Below, piece after piece: positions 1 through 12,201 of a stretch of DNA of 64,000 nucleotides. The DNA lies in assembly GCF_901709675.1 (NCBI RefSeq), contig NC_051096.1, positions 1,541,001-1,605,000 of the forward strand. Reading direction: 5' to 3'. The translations under genes were made by a program, and so were the position numbers. The notes beneath the pieces were generated by a model. It ran no database searches, was not told the origin of the DNA, and saw only the letters and a program-made list of their open reading frames with translations. This DNA is from Syngnathus acus. Its lineage: Eukaryota; Chordata; Actinopteri; Syngnathiformes; Syngnathidae. Position 1 is the first letter of the stretch. Every line of letters starts with the position of its first letter.

Positions 1-38
<38 letters not shown>
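1..38. repeat. (GA)n microsatellite at window edge
   Basis: The window opens inside an uninterrupted GA dinucleotide tract of about 19 copies. Its true left end lies outside the window. Confidence 0.97.
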
Positions 39-41
<3 letters not shown>

Positions 42-202
42 CACATACATGCAGGCTTTTTGCAAGGCAGACTCGCCACAGCCGGGAGGGATTTAACCAG
101 GCTTTTATGCACGCGTCCCTCCGCCAAATACAAGGCAGCAAAAACCTGCCAGGGACCTTCAATATTCTCTCAGAAGAAAACAAATAGTAGGGAGAGCAGG
201 TG

Positions 203-519
203 TATCCAAAAGGAGATTAAGGGCCAAGTGCATCCAAGAGGAGACTATGGAGTCTAATTCTGCAGTTCTTGGGCATTTATTTTTATTTGTTGACCACAGT
301 AAGGCTCAAGATGATTTTGTGAAATTGATGATATTGTCGAAAATAACGCGTTGAATGTGAGATTACATTAGCACGTGTGACATCAATTTGGATCCACGAG
401 GAGACTGTGGGCAACGTGCAACCAAGTGGAGATTGAGGAGACGTAACTGTCCAGAGAATGAGATTCCGCATGCGTTTTCATTTTGACCCTCAAATTGAAT
501 CCAAGAGGAGACTGTGGGC
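203..519. repeat. Dispersed degenerate ~20-bp repeat
   Basis: A motif close to ATCCAAGAGGAGACTGTGGG recurs at 203-223, 232-250, 392-411 and 499-519, with a weaker copy near 422-440. All copies lie on the same strand and spacing is irregular. It may be a decayed minisatellite. Confidence 0.6.
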
Positions 520-2857
520 TGCAAAGCCCCCGCACGCCGATGTGGAGAGTGTCCATTAGCCGCATTTCCTGCAGGTCGGAGGCTGGCCAAGTGCTTTTTC
601 TATTCACGCGTCTAAGCGAGAGGATTAAGTTCCCCCGCAGCCCCCGCCCGCCCCTGCGCCGATAAAAAATACAATAGGATTGCGCTATAATTCATGGGAT
701 TGTTAAAAAGGCGTGGGAAGAGAAGAGCCAGTGGAGGGAGGGGGGAGGGGCAGCGGGGGTCATGTGACGGAAGCTTTTTCACTCATCAGCTTCAACAGGG
801 GGGAAGGTTTTTCAGGCCGCTGTAATTGCAATTTGATGTCAGCCCTCTCTAGCATGCTACGGCTAGCTAGCACTGTTTCCATTAGTTTTCATTCAGTTTT
901 GCTCTATTTGTAATTCTTTCCCCTTTTTATTTTCTCTGCTTATTTTCTGCATTTAATTTTCTCCATTTCTTTTAGTATTTCATTTTTACGCCCCGCTTTT
1001 TGAAATAATTTTCTTTTGCAGTTTGTCACTTTTCTTTGACTGCAGTTTGAGTTTTCATCTTTGAATTTTCCTCTCCCCGAACCCGTCTTGTTCGTCTGCT
1101 CGGCCATGCAGAAGGGCGGGCGGGCGTGCTCACGCTGGCACAGGGGGGTTGAAATAATCCCTCTGCGGTTGTTTGTATTGTGATATTTGCAGACTGACAT
1201 AAGCTTTGTTAGGGGACAGAAGAGGAAAAAAATCAACAGAGGCAAAACAACCACAATGTGGTTCTATCTCTTGCCCAAGTTGTGCAACGTTTTTAGCGAT
1301 TCAGCTAAAAACAGGAAGACAGTCTCCTTAATACGCTCAAAAGCGGGTCAGAACCATGGATGGCGGTTTGGACAGAGGTCAGAAGCCAAAGTTTTTCGAG
1401 GGGGTAACATGCTCTGATCTTGGTAAAAAGTGCATTGCATAAATGTCCTCCAAAGTGAAAAATAATTTGGAGGAAGACGTCAGCGAGGGACGGACACATT
1501 TACGATTCAGGTAAAGTGGCGACAAAACATTTGTTCTGTACCATTAAACGGCGCTATCGTGCCCCCGTGGCGCTGCGGGAAAGTCGCGCTGAAGGACGTC
1601 AAGATATTCTTGAAAGAGGCGGGGGCTTCTATGCTGCACCACACCACGACCATGCTCCATTTGTCCTGGTCAGAGGAGGTTATCAGCACTCCCTCTTCTC
1701 CCACAATGCAAATTAAATCAAGAGCGCGTCCACTCAAACAAGCTGCTTCAAAGGAGGCGTGCGCCGTGGTGGGAGGACGCCATTTTGATTAGCAAAAGAA
1801 AGGGGGGAAAAAAAAAAGTCTTACGTAATGGCTCTTAGAGTGACGTGCCCGAGGGTCTAATATGCCGCGATTGAACCGAGACGCATTCTCGCCGTTTGCT
1901 GCCCACCGTCGTCGGGTGCCTCGGCACTGCAAGCGCCTCTCGGGAGACAAACTGCAAGTGAAGACCCGATGGTAAGGACAAAAAATGCTTGCACTGAAGC
2001 AAAAACAAAAAGCAGCATTTTATTTTTAGGACAGAAAATGAGTTGAGCAGCATCATTTCAAATTTTGATATTTCAATCCGTACTGTCAAATTGGAGGCTT
2101 TTACCATGCAGCTCTCACGCTTATATTTTATGCAGAGCCTTGCAGGTTTTTTTAGGTTGTTGTCATGCTAGTTTTGAATAATTTAGCACGAGCAAGCCGC
2201 TAAGAAAGGAGGCGCCGGGGATTAGCTTGCTCCACGGTGGCTTACATATGACGGACGCAAAATTAAAAACACTGTCGCTTGCACTCAATGACATCACAAA
2301 AAAATCACTCTTTTGCGCAAATATTTGAACCGCTGGTCTTTCTTATTATTTCTTGATTTCAAATCTAAAAGAGCAGAGAATCTGCTGCCGAAGTGAGCGC
2401 AAACATCCCCAAAACATTTTTGTGGTCGCCGTAGCCCCAACAAATGAAAGGCATGAAAGATAGATGAGGAAGCCAGGCGCTTCATTCATATTTGATGGGT
2501 GGCCTTTGGATGCAAAGCATCACAAGAAGCTTCACGTCATGCTCCCCACAGACAGGTGCCACTTGCATGCCAAAGCTGCTGGAAAGGCAGAAGACCCAAA
2601 ACAAAAACCAAAGAGACAATTGTACAAGTCCGCCATGGGGCAGCCTGCTGATTAAGACAAAATGGCCGGTGTGGAGAAAAGGGAAAGATCCAGATCTTTG
2701 GGGGGTAAGCCAATATGCCTGAAGGGAGTGGGGGGAGGGTCTACATAAACCTGCACAACTTGAACTCGCAAAGATTTGAAGAAAATGCAAATCGTGGAAC
2801 GGCACAATCCCACCAAAAATAATGAGCCTGAAGAAGCATCTGCGATGGCAGCAGGGG

Positions 2858-2858
<1 letters not shown>

Positions 2859-2945
<87 letters not shown>

Positions 2946-3040
2946 TACCATTAGATCGCTTGTTGTGGCTATATCGATCGCACCCGCACACACACACACA
3001 CACACACACACGCACGCACACACACGTACACGCACACACA
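2859..3040. repeat. (TG)n followed by (CA)n, complementary microsatellites
   Basis: About 43 TG units (2859-2944) are followed, after about 41 bp of unique sequence, by an interrupted CA tract (2986-3040). The two tracts are complementary, so a single strand could fold into a long stem. Cys-Val or His-Thr open frames here are artefacts of the repeat. Confidence 0.95.
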
Positions 3041-3986
3041 GGCAGGCCTCTTCATTAAGAGTCTCGGGGGCCGCGCAGTCCACCTGCCACTCACTCACTG
3101 ACTGACTCAGCCTCTACTTGATGGATTTTGTGTCGTCTCTCAAATCTTGTGTGCGCGTGTGCTCACTTGTGGGTGAAAAAAAAGAAAAAAGAAAGAGAAA
3201 ATTGTACCTGCTTCCATGTGTCACTCTGGGGTTTCCACGGCGACGGGAGAAAGAGACATGACGGCTAACGGGAGCTGCACGTGCATATTCTTCAGCTATA
3301 CAGGGAGAGGAAAAAGAATAACATTTAATGAACAATGCTAATGTGGTGAATTTTCTTCGGTGGTCAGCTGGTCTGCAAAAGCAAGTGGTGGAACGGTGGC
3401 TGTCTCTCTCTAGCCAAAAGTGTCCAGTTCCCCCAAGTCTTCCCACCCTCGAATTTTATACCCCGCGCCCCCACCTCACTGGAACGCACACACACGAGGG
3501 CTGCTGGATGACCTCTGACCCGCTAGCCTGCCTTGCTGATTCTACACAGATGGCCACCAGCTGTATCTGTAGATCCTGGTGCCAGTAACCTTGCATTCCT
3601 GGACCAGGCCCCATAAAATCCAACTCGAGCGTGACCTGGTCACACTTAGGCTTACAAGTGAAATATACATCGCATACGACCAGAATAGAAGTATACTACA
3701 CTAAAAAGTAAAATAAAAATAATAATAATTGGATTTCAGGATGGTACCGCTGAGATCCACGGCGGGGTGTCGTGGCGGTGTGTGCAACGAGTGCCAACAA
3801 TTAGCTCATCATCCGCCCTCCCGCTTCTCAGCCAGCCCTTTGCGCAACTCCGCCACGCTGAGCCCGCTCGATGGCAAAAGGTCAGGAACTTGGCTTAGTG
3901 GCGCCCCCCCACACCCACCACCACACACACACACACACACAAAAAATAATTACAGAAAAAAATCTGGCTAGAAAATCGATTTTCAG

Positions 3987-4042
3987 GCTCTCAATATGTA
4001 AACACTTTTAAAGATCTTTAAAAGTGTTTACAGATTGAGAGC
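3987..4042. repeat. 56-bp near-perfect palindrome without spacer
   Basis: Two 28-nt arms (3987-4014 and 4015-4042) are reverse complements at 27 of 28 positions and meet at an AGATCT centre with no spacer. Confidence 0.9.
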
Positions 4043-6460
4043 TTCATTTTCAGTAATCGGTCTTCACAAGAAGGAGGGAGGGGAGCGGCCTCGGCATTTA
4101 ATTCACACACTCGACAAGCATTTGACCTGAGATGAGACCGGGGACCCCGAGAGAGCGGACGGAATTCAATTTGATCACACGCTGGCAAATGCGGGAGTCA
4201 AAGTATTCGAGGGCGTGTGGAGGTAAGAGACCCCGGTTGGGGCACCTGGGACAAGGTGTGAAGAAAAACAATCCTATCAGAGATTTTAATATGCCAAAAG
4301 TCAAGGTTTCTGGCATGCGCATTAAGCGCGGCTTAACAGCGCAGCGCCAAAGTACCCTGAAATTGAACATAAGCACATAAGCACCATGGGTGCGCATACG
4401 GGGATTTTGCGCCCTCTTGTGGAGCTGTCGGGGAACGATAGCGTGATGCTTTGTGACCCTGAGTCACGTCCATTTGAACAGCCGTGCTTGCCTGGCTTCA
4501 AATTATTTTACAGAGCCCAAAGTCGCGGTTTATCGACCCTGGTTTGAGAAGCGCCGATCTCAACAACGCATTGGAAGTGCACGCAACCTGAGATCGCGTC
4601 CTCGTCTCTGAAGGGGAGCCCATTTAGCAAGCAATCAAGGAATGGCATGAAGAGAAAGGAAAGGGAGGCGGAGCCTGATCGCTCGCAGAAGCGTTCAATC
4701 TTCTAAAAAGGCTTGAAACGTGTACAGTACTTTGCCATGGTTGGCTGCCAGGGGAGACGAACCAATAAAATCGCCTAATTTCTAAGACTTGTATGGGGTG
4801 GGAGGGAATCTGATTTTTTTTCTACTCTACATCCTGTAAGCAAATCAATATGTGATTATGAGGTGTTTGGACATCTCACGGGATCATGGCACGCACACGC
4901 GACGGTGCAGCTGGCAGATGTCAAGAGCTGCTTCTCGGCCGCTGATGTTGGAATCTGTGAGGGACTGGCGTGTTTTCAAGCTCCCTCCTGGAAGTCAAAG
5001 TGTGTCGTCTAATGTATGCAAGTGCAGCTCCTGAGCTGTTCTGGGTATTGGGGATTACGTCAAGTCAAGCGACATGCATGCGGCGGAGAAATGGTCCAGG
5101 CACTCCGTCGCCCTGACAACTGAAGCCTGAGCATTTGCAAAGCCTCAACCCCCATGGAGAGCCTTGTTTTGCATTATCATTAAAGACACGTGTGCGATGG
5201 GAGACGGGCGCACCGTGTTCTGCCACCCCGAATCAAAGACGAGGCCTTTTGCAACGTGTGACCAAAGATCCTGCAGCAGAATCCAGCAGGATTTTTTTTG
5301 GGCATTACGTTTCACGTGGATGCACCCCGGGCGGCATCTCGAGGGGAGGATGCGTTAGGTTTTTAAATCAAAGCATAGTGACTGAAGAAGCATGATGTGT
5401 TGACATACCTCTGACATTGCATTGAAATGCCACAAGATAGCGCCAAAGCAATTGGAAAAGAGGATCGCGCGCCAATACTATGCACACAAAAATGAATAAA
5501 TTTATCATAAATGTAGTTCATTTCCTGAAAGGACATTTTGAGGTATGACCAGTGATGGCATTTTTTTCATATTGATCATTATAAATTGCAATCTCCCAAC
5601 TTGGTGTTTGTTTTTAATTGACAGCCTTCGTGCATAGTGATGCGGTTCAAATTTATTACACCCGTAGCAAGTACAAAAAGACATTCAAGAAATGTTCCTT
5701 TTGCAAATAAACGCTTAATAAAGGCCACCACAATTAGTGACAGCTTACTTTGTCATTTAACAACTTAAAAGAAGCGAGAGAGAAGAAAGTATCATTTGTT
5801 AGATTAAAAACTAATGTGTGGAAACATACTTGCCAACCCTCCCTTCTGTGTGCGATTTGAATCTTCTTACAAGACGTTCCCTGGCTGCAATGTAAATCTT
5901 TTTTTCTGACCATTTAACTGCAAATTAAGCTAACTGCCGTGACAAAGCTAACTGTCATGACAAACAAATGCCAGCAGAGGGCAATATCACATCAGCTAAA
6001 AATAGGGAAGCGGGCTTCGTGCTGATTAGTCAAGAGCGGAAAAAACCCAATTTTCCTGGTTATTAAAGACGAATGACTTTTTCTTCTGGTGGCTTCTGTA
6101 CTTGTTTTGTCAAAGATCACAATAGTCAGAGGGCCTTAAGCGATTAATCCAAATCAAGCTGGTAATGGGTAACTCTGCTTTGAAAATGGATGGCAGTGAA
6201 TGACTTAATAGTGTTTTTCTTGAATTCTGAATCCAAAACTAGTTACTCATCTTGTTTTCCCTCTGTGCAATAATGGAATGAAACCATTATACATGTTTAT
6301 GGTTTCAGTTTTAACTGCCTACTGGGGAAACCAAGTGGGCTGCAACAAAAATTAATTTTACGCCCCAGAATTCTAGATGGTCGATATGGATTTCATGGAA
6401 ATACGGGGGGGGGTGTAATTAAAATGAAATTAAAACGCGGTCAAAGAAATCCAAGTAAAA

Positions 6461-6591
6461 AAAGAATCAATTCAAACCGTAGTGTAGAAAAGGGGAAGTA
6501 AACAATGAAAGCCAAGTGAACAAAGAATAACAATTTCAAACAAAAGTGTAGAAAAGGGGAAGTGAACAATGAAATTATAAACCTAAAGAAC
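6461..6591. repeat. Diverged tandem duplication, ~65 bp unit
   Basis: Two adjacent A-rich units (about 461-521 and 522-591 of 6 kb) both read AAAGAAT...GTGTAGAAAAGGGGAAGT...AACAATGAAA...GAAC. They lie just beyond the galnt12 stop codon and may be in its 3' UTR. Confidence 0.7.
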
Positions 6592-6901
6592 AAAGACTTG
6601 AAAAAATGGCTTTGCTTTTAGTCTGTTGAAGCTGCACGCCCAAAAAGGCAAAGTCCCTTTCAGTGTAAACATTTAGCAGGCTGATTCTCAAGTTTGTCCA
6701 ACAACTTTGATGGAGGAGCTTGGGCGCTCTCTGCTGGGCAAACTGTGCACTTCATTCTCCATCTTCATTAAAAAAAACTGCAAAAACCACACAGCTGTTC
6801 ATAAAAATAAATCCCTCCAGTCTTCACAAAGGACTCGTCAGAACCAACTGACAGACCACGCAAAAACATGAGGAGGTGGCAAAAAGTGAAGAACGGTACC
6901 A

Positions 6902-9900
6902 TCACATGGGCTGAAAGGTCCACTTTTGGAACTGGCTGTCAGAGCATGGCCTCAGCATCGGTGCCGGTACGCCTTTGTCCGTCCGCTCCAGCGCTTCCAC
7001 GCACTTCAGGCTGTCCAAGTGCAGTAGTCTGCCATCCTACAAGCAAGCGCAAGGCATTGGGCTCAGTATAACCCTGGCTAGGAAAAGTCTACACACCCCT
7101 CTTTAGGTATTTTCCATGTGTGATCTGAACATGGCCCATACTTGCCTCCCTCAAGTTGAACTTCTGTTGCGCCAGTACCGGCTCGGTGGTTTTGGCGCAG
7201 AGCTGCACGGTCAGATAGGCACTGACGTTGTCGCCTTCCACGCAGGAGTCGCCCATGTTGTAACGGAGGGCTCCGTCTGACGAGAATTCAAAGAACTGCA
7301 AAACCATTTTTTTTTTTTCAATTTCAGGATTTTGTAGACAATTAGACAGCTGAAGGTACGCAAAAAGGAAAAAGAATATTGGCATTTTTTTTGTTTCTTG
7401 TGTGTTGTGTTGCCAACCTGGTTCTGGCCCAAGCTGTGGCAATGATATAGAATCACTGTTTTGCTCTTGTCTAGAGGGTTGTAGTCCAAACAAAAATCTG
7501 CCTTGCCCACACTTTTTAACTGAAAAAAACACACAAAAAAAATCCACTTTTTTTACCCACAATCAAAAAATGAGCTTCGTCGCAGCCATTTCTCACCATT
7601 CCGAAAAATCCCGGCCGGTCCTCTGGGACGTAGAGTTCAGGGTAAATGTTGTTCAGGTACCACTTGAAGTTTTTGCAGCCCAGCTTCTCCCGCAGCCGAA
7701 GGCGCTCTGACACATCGCCGAAGTTCTCCTGATAGACAACGGGCGCTCGTTTTGAAAGGCTTCTGTTTTGCGGTGCCACCGCGCAAAAGGGGGCGCTGAT
7801 TTGACAGTATGTCTTTTGTGTAAGACGATTTGCTTGATCTCTGTGTGAAACACATTTGGCCAAGTCTCGGCAGGAACAAAGTGGTCAGTTGGTGAAAACT
7901 CAATGTGTGAAAGAGAGCAGCTCAAGTCGCTGCAAATGAAGATATGTTGCCGTGTGAAAGAGGCAGTTCTTTTACAGCATCTCTGTGTGAAAGAGATGCT
8001 CATTTTGCTGGAGCTGCTGTCACCTTCTCAAACTAAACTAGAGATTTCTGGCGCTTACAAAGGGCGTTTGTGACCCGTTACTTGGCACAGGAGGCGCACA
8101 AGCCACCTGATCCTGGCAGCGCCGTCTCGATTACACGGATGACACCTCGGAGGAGCGACAGGCGACACCTGTTGGCTAACGGTGTTCGTTCATGGCCGGC
8201 TCACCACTCGGGCGTGACGGTTGCGGTTGTAGTAGACCTCCCTGTAGTCGTCCAGCCACACTTCGGCGGCGCGCACACTGTTGGCCAGCCCCTTCTTGCG
8301 CGAGTACGGCGCCGCCTTGGGGAACACGTGGCCCACGTGCGAGCACGGGTGCACCTCGAGGCTGCCGCCGCACTGCCAGATCTGGAAGGAAACCGCGCGT
8401 AATGCCCATTGAGTTTGTGGTAACACTGAACACTTGTCATTCAAAACTTTTCTTACCCGGAAGGAGAATTCCAAGTTCTCCCCTCCCCACACCTCCATGC
8501 CCGTGTCGTACGTGCCCAAGTAGGAAAAGTAGCTCTTACTCACAGCAAATAAACCGCCCGCCATAGTGGGGGACCTAACAATGAGAAAAGATGTTGCAGG
8601 ATCTCTGCGTGAAAGTTGAGGACGGCATTTGCCCCCTTTTGGGAGGGCCGAAGCGCACCTGATGACGTCGATAGGCGAACTGCGCCGTTTCCTCTCGTGA
8701 TCTGGGATTGCGTGCCACGTAAAGACCATCCCCCAGTTGAAGCCGCCGATCTGAGGCTCGCCAGGGTTGCCCAAATATTTGAAAGTGTTCCAGTCGATGG
8801 AGTCAATGACGGGACACACCACGGCTGTCGGCTCCTCTTTGATCCTAGCGGGAGGCTTTGTTTACGTGGTGTGTGGCGAGAAGGTGGCCTGGCCCGGCCG
8901 ACCCGGTTTGTACCTGTGGACAAGAGGCTCCAGCCAGCCTTCGTGGCACTCGCAGTGGCAATCCAGGAAGGTCAGAATGTCGCCCGTGCTGTAGGACGCC
9001 CCCAGCAGGCGGGCTCGCACTAGGCCCTCCCGCTTGTTGGCCCGGATCAGACGCACCTTCCGCAAGCCTCTCAGGTATTTCTCCAAAGGCTCTTTCAAGT
9101 GATCTTTACAAAAGAAACACAAACAACAAACCATTGCGATATTAAGGTAGAATTGTTTTTATTATTATTATTTGACAAAACAATTAGGCCAACTGCTGTG
9201 TTGCAAAGTTCTCGGCACCTTTGTGTGTTGATTTTTTTTTCAACCACCATACTACACGCTGACACACCTGTGAAGGCATGCCAATAGCATCTGACGAGTC
9301 CTGAGCAACTTGTTTTAAGCCCATCAGTCACATGAAGTAGTAATTTAAACTCTTTCTAATTGCCACTTCTCAACTGTAGAAGAGGGTGGATAGTTTGTCA
9401 ACTTTGCGGCCAAACGTGTTGTGAGATTAAGATTAAAGATTAAAGTCCCAATGATCGTCACACACACACCTGGGTGTGGTGAAATTTGTCCTCTGCATTT
9501 AACCCATCCCCGTGTGATTTTAATCCATCCCCTGGGGGAGAGGGGAGCAGTGAGCAGCAGCGGTGCCGCGCTCGGGAATCAGTTGGTGATCTAACCCCCC
9601 AATTCCAACCCTTAATGCTGAGTGCCAAGCAGGGAGGCAATGGGTCCCATTTTTATAGTCTTTGGTATGACCCGGCCGGGGTTTGAACCCACAACCTTCC
9701 AGTCTCAGGGCGGACACTCTACCACTAGGCCACTGAGCTAAACAGGGCTAGCCAAAATAGTTCAAAGGCCGGCGGGAAAGAGTGTAGGACGCATCGCCGG
9801 GTCACCTGCTTCGCTGAAGTCGTCAACCAGGATCAGCTCCTTGAGCAGGATGTCGGGAGACGTCTCCAGGACGCTGTGGACTGTCCTGAGCAGCGTGGAC

Positions 9901-10517
9901 CAGGCCTCGTTGTAGAAGGCGATGATGACAGAGGTGCTGGGCAAATGGTGGTAGTCGTAGAGCACGTCTCGGCACCTACAATCCAAGTGCACAGCAACAC
10001 ACAAGAATTGAGAAAAAGAACTATCAAGTTTGCACAATTGACTCTCAGCATTCAAGCAGCGATGGCGTGACATCCATGCAAGAGAAGAACAAATTTGCGT
10101 GCTCTCAGCATTCACAAAACAGAATGATGGGAAAGCTGCAGTGTCAATGATCGACTTTCAGCATTCTCCCGGCGTTGTTTCCAAAGTTACTCACAGCGGG
10201 TTCCACCTCTCCGGGAGGCGTCGATGTAGTGAGATCATGTCACTGACGTAGATGTTGATCTGATACTTGGAGATGCTCTCTTCCTGCTTGCGTTTCTCGT
10301 CGCCGGTCAGCGTCAACAGCACGGCACTGCCCAGCGCCCCGGGGGCGTCCGGCAGCAGCGGGGGCTTCTCGTAAACCGGTCTCCTCAGGTACGACTCGCG
10401 TGCCTCGAGGACGTGGGGGTCGGTGTCGGGAGTTTCGCCAAAGTAGAGGAAAAGTAAAGCAAACAATGCAGCGCCGCTGAGGAAAAGTTTGAGTCGGTTC
10501 CGTCGACAGGCGGCCAT
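6902..10517 (-). CDS. galnt12: Polypeptide N-acetylgalactosaminyltransferase 12
   Basis: This Golgi type II membrane enzyme adds the first GalNAc to Ser/Thr in mucin-type O-glycosylation. Ten coding exons join in frame to 560 aa (human GALNT12 is about 580): 10517-10195, 9975-9806, 9103-8914, 8844-8659, 8574-8457, 8381-8205, 7728-7597, 7519-7418, 7295-7146 and 7036-6902. Visible: a signal anchor at residues 9-26; the stem motif [14 protein letters not shown]; the GT-A core with [20 protein letters not shown]; the metal-binding DCH at 212-214; the [14 protein letters not shown] motif; and a C-terminal ricin-type lectin domain ending in QKWTF. The start ATG (10517) was chosen because it opens directly on the signal anchor with purine -3 and G +4; an in-frame ATG at 10595 would add 26 residues. 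Intron 9 appears to be GC-AG. A SINE lies in intron 2. The assignment over galnt4 rests on the stem and GFFGM segments. Confidence 0.93.
9425..9740 (-). mobile_element. tRNA-derived SINE in galnt12 intron 2
   Basis: Read on the minus strand, the head GCTCAGTGGCCTAGTGGTAG carries an A-box-like segment and GGGTTTGAACCC a B-box-like segment, as in tRNA-derived SINEs. The other end finishes in a GATTAAA repeat tail (about 9425-9445). A second, slightly shorter copy is at about 29971-30258. Confidence 0.85.
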
Positions 10518-12201
10518 GTCGCGGCTTCTTCTTGGTTGCCTGCAACCGAGTGAGGTGTTCGCTGAGGTGGAGATTCCTCGGTGGAATCGATTCAACTAAT
10601 TGCGGCTTCATCAGCGGCGCTGTTACTCCTCCTCCTCGCTCCCCTTCTCACACCTACGTGACTCCGTTCATTCCAATGAGACAAATATAAATGGATTAGC
10701 CTACACGGATTATTTATTTACCCGGATTATCGAGTTAGGTTGGTTATTTAGCGAGAGCGAATGAGTCCATTGAGGTCAATTCTAACTTTGGCGTGAGATT
10801 CAGTAAATGGCTGTGATTCCAGACAGTGCCGTTTCCGCCTGTAGTTCAAAATAAAACACCCAATGTTTTTATTATTATTTTTAGACTTTTCTGACGTAAT
10901 AAAATCCCCAGAAAAGCAAAAATGTTTTTTTTTCGTCGCGTGATGAACATTTAGGCTCTTTCGAAACAATTCTCAACTGTTCTAATCACTTTTAATCTCC
11001 AAATATTTTCACGCGTTTATGAGTCACAATAAACTGCCTGACAGTGTAATAGCTTCATATTTGTGAAAAATTATATTTTAATGTCATCACAGTTTGAATG
11101 AATTGAATTTATTTCGGGAGGACATTGATAGTCATAGTGGAGGGCCATATTAAACAATCATAACTATAAATATAGACAATGGAGTACCGTAAACTAGTAC
11201 TGCACACGTCGTTCTTCTCAGCGCTCACTTTCTTAAGATCCTTGCTGCGAGGCAAAAATACAGACACGTAAAACAGCACGTGAATTGGTGGTGGGCGGAT
11301 CTCTTGAATTACTTTGTCGCCCTCTCGTGGGACAAGTGTGAAGCACATGCTTAAATATGAATTTAAAGTAAAACATAAATTCTGCAGTAGATCAAAAATG
11401 TATAGACAAAGCCCAATTGCAATCATTAGTTTTTAATTCCTTCCCTTCAGATCAAGTAATCCCTGCATTGCATCAGTAGTTTCAGGAGTGCTTACATCAA
11501 CTTTGTCCCTCAAACTCGACAATAATCCAAAAACATAACAAAAGGCACCGAACAGTTCTCCATTTTGTTTTAGCCACTTCAAGTACAGTCAGACATAAAA
11601 ACATCCAGCAGAGGCGAGTTTAAAGTCACAAAGTGACTATAGTCATCCAACAGTCATGTTTTCGTTCAACTAATCACATTTAAAAGGCAAGAAATCTCAC
11701 AGGCGTTATGATGACATCATTCTAAAAGGCCCACCGATTCAGTCTTGTCGATAATAATTGCACTTGCTTGTGTTAAAAGTGTCTTTTGGTCAGGACACGA
11801 GTTTGTCGGGGGGGGGGGGCGTTTGGGGTTGGGGAAGTTCTTGGCAGTTTATCCTAATTTTGTTCAAGAATTTATTTGGGGGGGGGCTTTACAAAAGTAC
11901 TAAAATTAATGCATTATTGTCATAATGCATTTATAATGTGCATCAATTAGATGTGTATTTTTTCGATTTATGGACATAACCTTTTGTCTGTGGCGACACG
12001 GTTTGGCCTGAGGTGGCGCACTCTGATGATTTGGAGTGACGCAGTCAGGCACTTTGTGAGCTTGACACTTTTCCTGAGGCACTTCCATGCTACACAGCGG
12101 CTAAAAGTCAGCATTCTCCATCTCTGCAGCACATGCGCAGAAAAAATGCACTAAAAGGGGGCCATTCATCCCTCAATATTCAAGACTTTGGCTTTGGGCG
12201 T
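10518..12201. other. Spacer between galnt12 and the galnt4-like gene
   Basis: About 1.7 kb separates the galnt12 start codon from the upstream galnt4-like stop codon; both are on the minus strand. It should contain the galnt12 promoter and 5' UTR next to 10518-10700. The minus-strand sequence before the ATG contains a GGTTGCAG acceptor-like site, so a separate 5' UTR exon is possible. The rest is AT-rich with G homopolymers near 11810 and 11880 and shows no coding signal. Confidence 0.6.
11871..11876 (-). terminator. Candidate AATAAA polyadenylation signal, galnt4-like gene
   Basis: TTTATT on the plus strand reads AATAAA on the minus strand, about 325 nt beyond the galnt4-like stop codon. 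The hexamer and its position are the only evidence. Confidence 0.4.

Larger units (their letters stand above)
39..6901. other. Gene-poor stretch downstream of galnt12
   Basis: I see no convincing coding exon here. Open frames are short, overlap on both strands and match no family I recognise. It holds a degenerate 20-bp repeat cluster (203-519), a G-rich tract near 730-765, paired TG/CA microsatellites (2859-3040), a 56-bp palindrome (3987-4042), a short CA tract near 3925-3940 and a diverged tandem duplication (6461-6591). The right part should include the galnt12 3' UTR, because that gene ends at 6902 on the minus strand. I could not choose its polyadenylation signal with confidence. Confidence 0.6.

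Noticed and set aside
2482-3105. Open frames of 109-185 aa rich in Cys-Val or Thr-His
   Set aside because: They are translations of the TG/CA microsatellites and have no family match or splice support.
7140-7146. A GT donor at 7141-7140 for galnt12 exon 9
   Set aside because: It adds five bases and breaks the frame into exon 10, while the GC donor keeps it.
10518-10595. Upstream in-frame ATG of galnt12 at 10595
   Set aside because: It would place 26 polar residues before the signal anchor and the intervening sequence contains an acceptor-like CAG, so it is more likely 5' UTR or intron.
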